From the NCBI GenBank assembly GCA_902622955.1, contig CACNRP010000009.1, positions 1 to 33,171 of the forward strand: a DNA stretch of 33,171 nucleotides. The letters are read 5' to 3'. The position numbers and the translations under genes were made by a program. The DNA is from an uncultured Pelagibacteraceae bacterium (GTDB lineage Bacteria > Pseudomonadota > Alphaproteobacteria > Pelagibacterales > Pelagibacteraceae). Positions 8,822 to 17,128 of the stretch are shown here, piece after piece. The notes under the pieces were generated by a model, which worked only from the letters and a program-made list of their open reading frames with translations, was not told the DNA's origin and did not search any database. Position 1 is the first letter of the stretch. Each line of letters starts with the position of its first letter.

Positions 8822-10116
8822 AATTGTGTATGATTGGTACAGGCTATGTTGGTTTAGTGAGTGGTGTCTGTTTTTCAGATTTAGGTAATGATGTAATATG
8901 TGTTGATAAAGATATTAATAAAATTAATAATTTAAAAAAAGGTATTATTCCTATTTATGAACCTGGTCTAGAAGAATTAGTTTTAAAAAACTATAAAAAT
9001 AAAAGATTAAATTTTTCAACAAACTTAAAAGAGTCAGTAAAAAAATCGGATATTGTTTTTATATGTGTGGGAACACCAACAAAAAAAAATAGTAATAGTG
9101 CAGATTTAAGTCAAGTATATGCTGCTGCAAAAGAAATATCTAAATCTATAAAAAAATTTAAAATTATTATTAATAAATCCACTGTGCCTGTGACAACAGG
9201 TGATGAGATTGAAAAAATTATTTCTAAAAAAGTTGATAAAAAATATTTTTCAGTAGTTTCCAATCCTGAATTTTTGAGAGAAGGTGAGGCTATTAGAGAT
9301 TTTATCTATCCAGATAGAGTGGTAGTTGGTTCAAATGATAGTAAATCACAGAAAATATTAAAAAGTTTATATTTACCATTAATATCAAAAGGTGCAAAAT
9401 TTGTTTCTACAAAAAGAAGAGCAGCTGAATTAATTAAATATGCTTCGAATGCTTTTCTAGCAACGAAAATTACCTTTATAAATGAAATAGCAAATTTATG
9501 TGAAAAAACAGGTATTGACGTTGAAGATATCTCAATCGGTATTGGGCTTGATAAAAGAATTGGTAGTAGATTTTTAAGAGCTGGACCTGCATACGGTGGC
9601 TCTTGTTTTCCGAAAGATACCAAAGCTTTAGTTTCAACTGCTGATAAATTCAAAACTAATTTATCTGTCGTAAAAAGTGTTATAAGATCAAATAATTTAA
9701 GATCTGATTTATTATCCAAAAGAGTTAGTTTCATCTTAAATAATAAAATTAAAAATAAAGTCGTATCCTTTTTAGGTGTAACTTTTAAAGCAAATACTGA
9801 TGATATGAGAGACTCGTCTAGCAAAAAATTAATTCCTTTTTTATCCAAAAAAGGTGCAAAAATTAAATATTATGATCCCACTGGATCCAAAAAAGAATTC
9901 AAAAAATTAAAAAATGTTAAATTTTCTAATTCAATAAAGGAATCGATTAAAGGATCAGATATTGTAATTATACACACAGAATGGAATGATTTTAAATCAA
10001 TTAATTTCAAAAAATATTCAAAAAATAAAAAACTTATTATTTACGATATGAGAAATATTTATTCACCAGATAAAGTAAACAAATTAGGTTTTAAATATTT
10101 TGGTATTGGAAGATAA
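8818..10116 (+). CDS. ugd: UDP-glucose 6-dehydrogenase
   Basis: Oxidises UDP-glucose to UDP-glucuronate with 2 NAD+, cytoplasmic. The N-terminal Rossmann motif MIGTGYVGLVSGVCFSDLG begins at residue 5 of my start. FICVGTPT, the NPEFLREGEAIRDF segment and the catalytic-cysteine motif PAYGGSCFPKDTKAL (Cys near 260) follow, then a C-terminal UDP-binding domain with FLGVTFKANTDDMRDS. I use the ATG at 8818 (432 aa). A longer frame from 8767 would only re-read galU, and 8818 gives the ATGA overlap with galU. UDP-glucuronate feeds surface polysaccharides and, in SAR11, plausibly glucuronosyl-diacylglycerol. The gene ends one base before the stop of the convergent RidA-like gene. Confidence 0.95.
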   Translation: MKLCMIGTGYVGLVSGVCFSDLGNDVICVDKDINKINNLKKGIIPIYEPGLEELVLKNYKNKRLNFSTNLKESVKKSDIVFICVGTPTKKNSNSADLSQVYAAAKEISKSIKKFKIIINKSTVPVTTGDEIEKIISKKVDKKYFSVVSNPEFLREGEAIRDFIYPDRVVVGSNDSKSQKILKSLYLPLISKGAKFVSTKRRAAELIKYASNAFLATKITFINEIANLCEKTGIDVEDISIGIGLDKRIGSRFLRAGPAYGGSCFPKDTKALVSTADKFKTNLSVVKSVIRSNNLRSDLLSKRVSFILNNKIKNKVVSFLGVTFKANTDDMRDSSSKKLIPFLSKKGAKIKYYDPTGSKKEFKKLKNVKFSNSIKESIKGSDIVIIHTEWNDFKSINFKKYSKNKKLIIYDMRNIYSPDKVNKLGFKYFGIGR

Positions 10117-10117
10117 T

Positions 10118-10579
10118 TTAATTTAATTCAAAAATTGCATCAACTTCAACAGACACTCCAAGTGGTAAGCTATTTGTACTTACTGCTGCTCTAGTGTGCA
10201 TTCCTGCTTCACCAAAAACAGAAGCAATTAAATCAGAAGCTCCATTAATTACTTTTGGTTGATCTGTAAAGTTATCAGTTGAATTGACAAAACCTGTTAA
10301 TTTTACGCACGATTTAATTTTAGAAAGATCTCCATGACAAGCTACTTTTGCTTGCGATATAATACTTAAACCACATCTTTCAGCTGCTTTGTAACCATCA
10401 TCTACAGATAGATCTTTTCCAACTTTTCCTTTTATTAATTCACCATTTTCTGAAATAGAAATCTGTCCTGAAATATAAAGTAAATTACCAACAATTTTTG
10501 TTGCAACATAAGAACCAACAGGTGGTTTTGCCTCAGGAAGATTAATCTTTAATTCTTTAATTTTATTTTCAAAATCCAT
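10118..10579 (-). CDS. RidA/YjgF/YER057c/UK114-family protein
   Basis: Members of this family hydrolyse reactive enamine/imine intermediates released by PLP enzymes, or have related deaminase roles. The 153 aa protein is a little longer than classic RidA (about 128) and looks like the subgroup with an N-terminal extension beginning KIKELKINLPEAKPPVGSYV. Family features: LYISGQISISENGELIKGKVG in the first half, and the terminal MHTRAAVSTNSLPLGVSVEVDAI, whose Arg corresponds to the substrate-carboxylate-binding arginine of RidA. The exact substrate is unknown. Last gene of the minus-strand run from ruvX, one base after the small secreted protein gene. Confidence 0.85.
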   Translation of the reverse strand: MDFENKIKELKINLPEAKPPVGSYVATKIVGNLLYISGQISISENGELIKGKVGKDLSVDDGYKAAERCGLSIISQAKVACHGDLSKIKSCVKLTGFVNSTDNFTDQPKVINGASDLIASVFGEAGMHTRAAVSTNSLPLGVSVEVDAIFELN

Positions 10580-10580
10580 T

Positions 10581-10865
10581 TTATTTTTCTGTAAACTCTT
10601 TATGAGTTTTACTATTCTTAAATTTGTTAAGCTTATCTTTTAAATTAAAGTTTTTTAATTTTTTTTTACCTTCTTCTATTTTCTTTGCAGTTTTAGATTT
10701 TATTTCCTCTGCTTTTTGTGAGGTTTCTTTCTTTAATTTATCAGATGTACATTTTGCATAATCTTTACTTAATTTGTCATATTTTGAACAATCCTCTGCA
10801 GATGAAAATGTATAACTAAATAAAGAAATGAATAAAACTGAAATTATGATTTTAATTATTTTCAT
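10581..10865 (-). CDS. Small secreted lysine-rich protein, unknown function
   Basis: I do not recognise a family. The 94 aa product has a clear signal peptide (basic start MKIIKIII, hydrophobic core to about residue 18, likely cleavage after SSA at residue 23). A mature part of about 70 residues is dominated by Lys and Glu and looks helical and highly basic (for example EEIKSKTAKKIEEGKKKLKN). Two Cys (CSKYDKLSKDYAKC) lie near the mature N-terminus and could form a disulfide. Its ATG lies inside the end of topA (4-base ATGA-type overlap) and its stop is one base before the RidA-like gene, so it should be translated from the topA mRNA. The signal peptide and tight spacing argue it is a real gene. 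Localisation is inferred as periplasmic. Confidence 0.72.
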   Translation of the reverse strand: MKIIKIIISVLFISLFSYTFSSAEDCSKYDKLSKDYAKCTSDKLKKETSQKAEEIKSKTAKKIEEGKKKLKNFNLKDKLNKFKNSKTHKEFTEK

Positions 10866-13444
10866 TTTTTCTTTTTTTTAGATTTTTTATTTTTATCGTA
10901 TTCTCTTCTTTTCTCAATTAGTATAAGAGCCTCTTCCATTGTTAGCTCTAAAGGGTCTTTTTCTTCTGGGATTGTTGCATTTAGAGATTTGTATTTAATG
11001 TATGGTCCATATTGACCTTTCATGATTCGGACTGGCTTTTTATCCTCAGGATGCTCCCCTAAATCTTTTATAATTGAAGAAGACATCCTTCCAGGTTTTG
11101 CTTCAGCTATGAGTGTAATTGCTCGATTTAATCCTATAGAAAAAATTTCTTCGACATTTTCTATTCTAGCTGATTTATTTTCACATTTTAAATATGGTCC
11201 AAATCTACCAGTGTTCAAAGTGATTTCTTTTTGATTTTCTGGATTAATGCCTAATGATTTAGGAAGTGAACATAAAAATTTTGCTTTATCTAAATCAATA
11301 CTTTCTAATTCAATTCCTTTTGGTATAGATACATTTTTCAATAGTTCATTAACTTCAGGTTTCTTTTTCTTAGTTTTTTTTCTTTTTTTAGGTTTTTCTT
11401 CTTCAATTTTTTCTTCAAGAACTTTCTCATACTGAAGATAAGGACCAAATCTTCCATTTTTTAGAAAAATATCATTTCCATTTTCGTGTTTTCCAAGAAA
11501 TTTTGGTTCAGCAAGTTGTGATTGAGCCGCCGCTTTAGCTTTTGATAGTGGTCTTGTAAATTTACATTCAGGATAGTTTGAGCATCCAATAAAGGCACCT
11601 CCTCTAAAACTATTTTTTAAACTAAGGGAACCTGTGTCACATAGCTGACATTTTCTAACTATCTTTCCTTCTTTATCAGTGTCAAATATCAATGCTCCCA
11701 AACTTTCATTTAAAAGATCTAAAACCTCCCTAGTTCTTTTTTCTTTTACCTCTGAAACATTACTATTAAAATCTTTCCAAAACATTTCTAAGACTTTTAA
11801 CCAACTTTCTTTTCCAGAAGTTATTTCATCTAACTGATCCTCTAGTCCAGCTGTAAAGTTATAATCCACATACTTTGAAAATAGTTTTTCTAAAAACGCA
11901 GAAATTAATTTACCTCTATCAGTTGGGAAAAATCTTTTACTAACTATTTCTGCATAACCTCTATTTGCTATTGTTGAAATTATACTTGCATAAGTTGAAG
12001 GCCTTCCAATTCCTAACTCTTCTAATTTTTTAACTAAACTTGCCTCTGAGTAACGAGGGGGTGGCTGGGTAAAATGTTGTTCATCAATAAGAGCTTCTAT
12101 ATTAATTGGTCCTTTTGACATCTCTGGTAAAATTTGCTCATCATCATCTTTGCTTTGATTAGAATAAATTTTTAAAAATCCATCAAATTTCAAAACCGAT
12201 CCGCTTGATTTACACATAGTTTTACTGTCTTCAGACTCAATCGTTATTGTATTTCTATCAAATTTTGCTGTTTCCATTTGAGACGATAGAGCTCTAGACC
12301 AAATTAAAGAATATAATTTGTGCTGGTCAGAACTTAAATACTTTTTAATAGAGTCTGGATTTCTATTAATATCAGTTGGCCTTATTGCTTCATGAGCTTC
12401 CTGAGCATTTTTTGCTTTTTTTCCTGAGTAATTATTTGGATTTTCTGGCAAGTATTCGTTACCATATTCTTTTTTAATAAAGTTTCTAAAATCAGAGACA
12501 GCATCAGCTGATAAATTAGTTCCATCCGTTCTCATATAAGTAATTAACCCAACTGTATCTCCCTCAATTTCTATTCCTTGATAAAGTTTTTGTGCTATTT
12601 GCATTGTTCTTGATGCGCCAAAACCTAATCTGCTAGATGCAACTTGCTGAAGGGTTGAAGTAGTAAAAGGTCCTGAGGGATTTCTACTAACAACTTTTGA
12701 GGAAATATCAGTTATGTTAAATTTTTTGGTCTTAATATTAGAAATTGCCTTTTCAATTTCCTCTTTATTTTTAAATGAGAATTTTTCAATTTTTTCTCCA
12801 TTAAGTTGAGAAATACTTGCTGTAATTTTGCTTTTGTTTTTATCCTGAAAATTAATACTTAATGTCCAAAATTCTTCAGGTTTGAATAATTCAATTTCAT
12901 GTTCTCTTTCAGTAATCAATTTTAGTGCAACAGATTGAACCCTGCCTGCTGATTTTGAACCAGGTAATTTAGTCCAAAGTATTGGTGATATATTAAATCC
13001 CACCAAATAATCCAATGCTCTTCTGGCCATGTAAGCATCGACTAATAAAGGCTCTATCTGTCTTGGATTTTCAATACCATGTGTAACGGCTTTTTTTGTT
13101 ATTTCATTAAATACCACACGTTCAATTTCTTTATCCTTTAAAAGTTTTTTTTCATCTAAATATTCTTTTACATGCCATGCTATTGCTTCACCCTCACGAT
13201 CTGGGTCAGTAGCAAGAATTATTTTTGAAGAATCTTTCGCAGCATCAGTAATTTCTTTTAAATATTTTTTTGAAAAGCTATCAACTTCCCATTCCATTTT
13301 AAAATTTTGATCAGGATCAACTGATCCATTTTTTGAAGGAAGATCTCTAATATGACCATAGCTAGCTAAAACGGTATAGTTATCACCTAAATATTTATTA
13401 ATTGTTTTCGCTTTAGCAGGGCTTTCAACTATGACTAGATTCAT
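10862..13444 (-). CDS. topA: DNA topoisomerase I (type IA)
   Basis: Relaxes negative supercoils by single-strand passage; essential for topology control. 860 aa. The Toprim domain begins MNLVIVESPAKAKTINKYLG, with the metal-binding TDPDREGEAIAWH at residues 79-91. The catalytic tyrosine is Tyr303 in LITYMRTDGTNLS. The central gate domain includes PPRYSEASLVKKLEELGIGRPSTYA. One C4 zinc-ribbon (CQLC ... CSNYPEC) lies near 610-640, followed by three C-terminal repeats of the GRFGPYLQYE / GRFGPYLKCE / GQYGPYIKYK type and a Lys-rich tail. This domain set is typical of alphaproteobacterial TopA. 37 bases separate it from plsY upstream, and its end overlaps the small secreted protein gene. Confidence 0.97.
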   Translation of the reverse strand: MNLVIVESPAKAKTINKYLGDNYTVLASYGHIRDLPSKNGSVDPDQNFKMEWEVDSFSKKYLKEITDAAKDSSKIILATDPDREGEAIAWHVKEYLDEKKLLKDKEIERVVFNEITKKAVTHGIENPRQIEPLLVDAYMARRALDYLVGFNISPILWTKLPGSKSAGRVQSVALKLITEREHEIELFKPEEFWTLSINFQDKNKSKITASISQLNGEKIEKFSFKNKEEIEKAISNIKTKKFNITDISSKVVSRNPSGPFTTSTLQQVASSRLGFGASRTMQIAQKLYQGIEIEGDTVGLITYMRTDGTNLSADAVSDFRNFIKKEYGNEYLPENPNNYSGKKAKNAQEAHEAIRPTDINRNPDSIKKYLSSDQHKLYSLIWSRALSSQMETAKFDRNTITIESEDSKTMCKSSGSVLKFDGFLKIYSNQSKDDDEQILPEMSKGPINIEALIDEQHFTQPPPRYSEASLVKKLEELGIGRPSTYASIISTIANRGYAEIVSKRFFPTDRGKLISAFLEKLFSKYVDYNFTAGLEDQLDEITSGKESWLKVLEMFWKDFNSNVSEVKEKRTREVLDLLNESLGALIFDTDKEGKIVRKCQLCDTGSLSLKNSFRGGAFIGCSNYPECKFTRPLSKAKAAAQSQLAEPKFLGKHENGNDIFLKNGRFGPYLQYEKVLEEKIEEEKPKKRKKTKKKKPEVNELLKNVSIPKGIELESIDLDKAKFLCSLPKSLGINPENQKEITLNTGRFGPYLKCENKSARIENVEEIFSIGLNRAITLIAEAKPGRMSSSIIKDLGEHPEDKKPVRIMKGQYGPYIKYKSLNATIPEEKDPLELTMEEALILIEKRREYDKNKKSKKKKK

Positions 13445-13481
13445 AAAATAACAAACTACTCAAAAGAGTTTGATAGTCAAA

Positions 13482-14060
13482 TTAATAAATTTTTGTCTTA
13501 GTTTCTTCTTTATTTTTCAGGCGTTTAATATTTTCTCTGTGAGTAAAAAATATTAAAATAAACATTATTAAGTAAAAAAATACATTTTCGAAACCCTCCA
13601 AAATTAAAATATAAACTGGTATAGAAAGTGATCCTACCAAGGAAGCTAAAGATGAATATTTAGAAATAAAAAAAATTATTAACCAACAAATACCAAATAC
13701 TAAACCAAAAATAATATTTAAAGAAAAAAGTATCCCAACATATGTAGCTACACCTTTCCCGCCTTTAAATTTTAACCAAACAGGAAACACATGACCTATA
13801 AAAGCACATAAAGCTGATATATATACTGCATCAGGGAAATTAATTTTTACGTATAGAACAGGTATTACTGCTTTTAATACATCAAGTATTAGTGTTGAAT
13901 ATCCAATTAGTTTATTACCGGTTCTTAGAGCATTTGTAGCACCAATATTACCAGAGCCTATCTCTCTAATATCCTTCTTTAAAAATATTTTAGTTAAAAT
14001 TAATCCAAAAGGAATTGATCCCATCAGGTATGAGATTATACCTATTATAAAAAGTTCCAT
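13482..14060 (-). CDS. plsY: Acyl-phosphate:glycerol-3-phosphate acyltransferase
   Basis: Inner-membrane enzyme that makes lysophosphatidate from acyl-phosphate and glycerol-3-phosphate, the first step in phospholipid synthesis. 192 aa, with about five membrane segments and the three PlsY signature loops. These are GSIPFGLILTKIF near residues 14-26, GSGNIGATNALRTGNK near 35-50 and GHVFPVWLKFKGGKGVATYVG near 88-108. Length matches the family. Its ATG is three bases after the stop of the dihydroorotase-like gene. PlsX, the partner making acyl-phosphate, is not in the window. Confidence 0.95.
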   Translation of the reverse strand: MELFIIGIISYLMGSIPFGLILTKIFLKKDIREIGSGNIGATNALRTGNKLIGYSTLILDVLKAVIPVLYVKINFPDAVYISALCAFIGHVFPVWLKFKGGKGVATYVGILFSLNIIFGLVFGICWLIIFFISKYSSLASLVGSLSIPVYILILEGFENVFFYLIMFILIFFTHRENIKRLKNKEETKTKIY

Positions 14061-14063
14061 TTT

Positions 14064-15350
14064 TTATATTTTAAATAATTCTATACCTTTTACAAATGTA
14101 TTGGTTACTTTTCCTTGAAGTTTCTTATCTTCAATTGAAGTATTTTTAGATTTAGAGATTAAATTTTCTTTTTTTACAATCCATGGTTTATTGATATCCA
14201 CTATACAAAAATCTGCATCATTTCCAATAGACAGGTTTCCTTTATTTATATTTAATATTTTTGCTGGGTTAGAGGTTAAAGCTTGAATTATAGTTTCAAG
14301 TTTTACAGATCCGTTATGGAATAATTCTAAACTTAAAGACAACAATGTTTCAATACCGGATGCACCTGTTGCAGCTTGTGCAAAAGTTAATCTTTTAGAT
14401 TCTTCATCTTCAGGTTTATGGTCAGAAACAATTACATCAATAGTTTTATCTTTTAATCCTTGAACTAAAGTTTCTCGATCTTCTTCTCTTCTCAGTGGAG
14501 GTGATAATTTTAAAAATGTTCTAAAATCCCCAATATCATTTTCATTCAATGAAAGATTATTTATTGATACACCGCAAGTAAATTTAACATTTTGTTTACG
14601 TTCCTTAATTATATCTACAGATTTTCCTGCTGATAGTTGAGATATATGATATCGACATTTAGTTTTTTCTAAGAGAGTAAGATCTCTTTCAATTATAATT
14701 CTTTCAGCAATATCTGGTATGCTTGATAAACCTAGTTTTGTTGCAATAATACCAGAATTAATCATTCCATTTTTAGCTAAATCGTAATCTTCAGCATGTT
14801 GCATTATAAGACATCCTAAATCTTTAGCTGAATTCATAATTCTAGACATAAGCCTAGTATTTTGAATTGTTTTTACTCCGTCAGTAAAAGCAACAATTCC
14901 TTTTTTAGCTAGTAACCCAAATTCAGTCATATTAGTGCCATCAGTGTTTTGAGTTAATGAAGCGCAAGGAAAGATATTTATTTTAGACTTATCACGTCCT
15001 CTTCTTTTTAAAAAATCTACAATTGATACATTATCTATAATTGGATCTGTATTGGGCATGGTTACAACAGAAGTTACTCCACCAGATAATGCAGCATTAC
15101 TCAAAGTCCTAAAATTTTCTTTATATTCATAACCTGGTTCGCCTACAAAAACTCTCATATCCACTATACCAGGAAATATATATTTACCCTTTAAGTCAGT
15201 AGGTTTTTCTCTAGTTGGTAAATTGTTTGTATTTACTTTTTTCCCTATAGCCTCTATCTTTCCATCTTCTCCAATTATTAATCCACCATTTTCGTTTATA
15301 GAGTTATGAGGATCTATAATATTTGCATTTATAAAGTATTGTTTTTTCAT
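14064..15350 (-). CDS. pyrC: Dihydroorotase-like protein paired with PyrB; probably noncatalytic
   Basis: Amidohydrolase-family protein (428 aa) of the class I dihydroorotase type found next to pyrB in alphaproteobacteria. The barrel motifs are recognisable (FPGIVDMRVFVGEPG, MPNTDP, AFTDG, MQHAED, CRYHISQLSAG, VSDHKPED). However, the metal-binding HxH of true dihydroorotases, expected at residues 66 and 68, reads Arg66-Val-Phe68. The later ligand positions look kept (Asp157 region, His185, His235, Asp310). Loss of HxH is the hallmark of inactive pyrC' proteins that structurally support aspartate transcarbamoylase in Pseudomonas-type complexes. I infer the same scaffold role here, with an active dihydroorotase encoded elsewhere. 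It starts at the base after the pyrB stop, which fits a stoichiometric partner. A substrate other than dihydroorotate is possible. Confidence 0.85.
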   Translation of the reverse strand: MKKQYFINANIIDPHNSINENGGLIIGEDGKIEAIGKKVNTNNLPTREKPTDLKGKYIFPGIVDMRVFVGEPGYEYKENFRTLSNAALSGGVTSVVTMPNTDPIIDNVSIVDFLKRRGRDKSKINIFPCASLTQNTDGTNMTEFGLLAKKGIVAFTDGVKTIQNTRLMSRIMNSAKDLGCLIMQHAEDYDLAKNGMINSGIIATKLGLSSIPDIAERIIIERDLTLLEKTKCRYHISQLSAGKSVDIIKERKQNVKFTCGVSINNLSLNENDIGDFRTFLKLSPPLRREEDRETLVQGLKDKTIDVIVSDHKPEDEESKRLTFAQAATGASGIETLLSLSLELFHNGSVKLETIIQALTSNPAKILNINKGNLSIGNDADFCIVDINKPWIVKKENLISKSKNTSIEDKKLQGKVTNTFVKGIELFKI

Positions 15351-16292
15351 TTATTCACAAAATATTTTTAAACATGCCATTCTTACAGCAACGCCTAATT
15401 CAACTTGTTCCTTAATTACACTCTTGTTTATGTCGTCTGCTAATCTTGTATCAATTTCTATTCCTCTATTCATTGGACCAGGATGCATAATTAGAGCATC
15501 TGATTTTGCATGATCAAGTTTGTCAGGGGTTAATCCATAATATTCATAGTATTCTCTATTTGATGAAAGATATGAACTGGTCATTCTTTCATTTTGTAAT
15601 CTAAGCATCATTACAATATCACAATCTTTGAGACCCTTTTTCATATCTGTAAAAGTGTTTACACCAAAATTTTCAATTTCTTTTGGCATTAGGTTTGAAG
15701 GTGCAACTATATTAACTTCTGCACCCAACATGGTAAGAAGATAAATATTTGATCTAGCTACTCTTGAATGAAGTATGTCACCACAGATAGCTATTTTTAA
15801 TCCTTGAATTTTCTTTTTCCGATTTCTAATTGTTAATGCATCTAATAATGCTTGAGTAGGGTGTTCTCGCCTACCATCACCAGCATTTAATACAACACAA
15901 TTAACTTTTTGAGATAAAAGATTACAAGCACCAGAGTCTTGATGTCTGATCACAATTATATCAGGATGCATTGCATTTAAGGTCATTGCTGTATCAATCA
16001 AAGTTTCACCTTTTTTAATTGCTGAGTTACCCATATTCATTGACATAACATCTGCACCAAGTCTTTTTCCAGCAAGTTCAAAAGAGCTTTGTGTTCTAGT
16101 TGATGGTTCGAAGAATAAGTTTATTTGTGTTTTACCTCTTAATACATCGATTTTTTTATTTTTACTCTGGTTTAATTTTATAAAAGCTTCTGACTCATCC
16201 AGGATATAATTAATATCATTAACTGATAAATCTTGAATACCTAACAGATGTTTTTGTGAGATTTTAATAGCTTTATTGGTTTTAATTGCCAT
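15351..16292 (-). CDS. pyrB: Aspartate carbamoyltransferase catalytic subunit
   Basis: Catalyses carbamoyl phosphate + aspartate to carbamoyl aspartate, the committed step of pyrimidine synthesis. The carbamoyl-phosphate-binding STRT motif ([13 protein letters not shown]) is at residues 61-73 of my start. [11 protein letters not shown] and the 240s-loop-like [12 protein letters not shown] follow. I chose the ATG at 16292 (313 aa, [19 protein letters not shown]). The frame extends to an ATG at 16331, but those 13 residues are hydrophobic and not family-like, and that start would lie almost on the ruvX stop. Class B (dodecameric with PyrC') organisation is likely because the dihydroorotase-like gene is directly adjacent. 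No pyrI regulatory subunit is seen. Confidence 0.95.
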   Translation of the reverse strand: MAIKTNKAIKISQKHLLGIQDLSVNDINYILDESEAFIKLNQSKNKKIDVLRGKTQINLFFEPSTRTQSSFELAGKRLGADVMSMNMGNSAIKKGETLIDTAMTLNAMHPDIIVIRHQDSGACNLLSQKVNCVVLNAGDGRREHPTQALLDALTIRNRKKKIQGLKIAICGDILHSRVARSNIYLLTMLGAEVNIVAPSNLMPKEIENFGVNTFTDMKKGLKDCDIVMMLRLQNERMTSSYLSSNREYYEYYGLTPDKLDHAKSDALIMHPGPMNRGIEIDTRLADDINKSVIKEQVELGVAVRMACLKIFCE

Positions 16293-16334
16293 TAAAATTA
16301 ACTCTATAGCTATAAAGCCCCAAAATGGCAAGGA

Positions 16335-16790
16335 TTAATTATTTAAATAATCTATAGCTCCTTGAAGAATAAATGCGGCCGCGTTTTGATCTATGTTTTT
16401 TTCACGCTTTGATACGTTAACATCAAGTTGACTGGATAGATTAAATGCACCAACGGTTGAAAGTCTTTCATCCCAAAGACAAACATCTACATCAACATTT
16501 TTGTCTATATTTTTTGACACATCACTTACTGATTGAGCAGAAGGACCCAGTGAACCATCCATGTTAATTGGATATCCAATAACAATTCCTTTAATATTAT
16601 TTTCCTCTATTATTTTTTTTAATTCGTTTATTAGATCAATATTATTGGTCTTATTGATCGTTTTAAAGGGTGTGGCTATTGACTGTTTTTCATCACAAAT
16701 TGATACACCGATTCTTTTTGAACCAAGATCTAAACCAATCAATCTTGAGGTTTCAGACTGTTTTTTTTTGAATTCTTTAATAGTGATCAT
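16335..16790 (-). CDS. ruvX: YqgF/RuvX-type pre-16S rRNA nuclease / putative Holliday junction resolvase
   Basis: RNase H-fold nuclease. In E. coli YqgF processes the 5' end of 16S rRNA; older annotations call it a Holliday junction resolvase. 151 aa, with the family motifs GLDLGSKRIGVSICDE near residues 19-34, IKGIVIGYPINMDGSLG near 67-83 and LWDERLSTVGAF near 104-115, then a C-terminal DQNAAAFILQGAIDYL segment. The acidic residues of the active site (Asp21, Glu107 and the late Asp) are visible. First gene of the minus-strand unit leading to pyrB, plsY and topA, divergent from gatC across 50 bases. Start ATG at 16790 gives a normal family length. Confidence 0.92.
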   Translation of the reverse strand: MITIKEFKKKQSETSRLIGLDLGSKRIGVSICDEKQSIATPFKTINKTNNIDLINELKKIIEENNIKGIVIGYPINMDGSLGPSAQSVSDVSKNIDKNVDVDVCLWDERLSTVGAFNLSSQLDVNVSKREKNIDQNAAAFILQGAIDYLNN

Positions 16791-16840
16791 ATTGTATATT
16801 TTAAACTTAAGTGATAGTTTGCGACATATTTAAATACCAT

Positions 16841-17128
16841 ATGAGCATCGATCTTAAAACAATAAAGCACATATCTAAACTATCAAGAATTTCTGTAGAT
16901 GAGAAAAAAGCAGAGAAACTTGCAGGAGATTTAAATTCAATTTTCGAATTTATTGAAAAACTTAACGAATTAAAAACCGACAATGTTGAACCATTAACTT
17001 CTGTTGCTGAAACAACTCTTAAACTAAGATCTGATGAAGTAAAGAGTAAAAATTTAAGAGAACAAGTAATAAAAAATTCTCCTAAGGAAAATGAAGATTA
17101 TTTTGTAGTACCAAAGGTAATTGAGTAA
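16841..17128 (+). CDS. gatC: Asp/Glu-tRNA(Asn/Gln) amidotransferase subunit C
   Basis: Small clamp subunit that holds GatA and GatB together in the enzyme that amidates Glu-tRNA(Gln) and/or Asp-tRNA(Asn). I use the ATG at 16841 (95 aa, [17 protein letters not shown]), the usual GatC start and length. An ATG at 16811 would add ten unrelated residues. Motifs: [37 protein letters not shown] and the C-terminal [13 protein letters not shown], which wraps around GatA in known structures. The stop overlaps the gatA ATG (TAATG). First gene of a long + strand unit. Confidence 0.95.
   Translation: MSIDLKTIKHISKLSRISVDEKKAEKLAGDLNSIFEFIEKLNELKTDNVEPLTSVAETTLKLRSDEVKSKNLREQVIKNSPKENEDYFVVPKVIE

Noticed and set aside
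9306-9848. 180-codon minus-strand open frame inside ugd
   Set aside because: It lies entirely within ugd, whose motifs are intact, and the translated frame has no recognisable domain. It reflects low stop frequency in the complementary frame.
13445-13481. Possible hairpin between plsY and topA
   Set aside because: CTCA/GAGT around AAAA gives only about four base pairs before a bulge, with no T-tract in the right direction; too weak to call a terminator.
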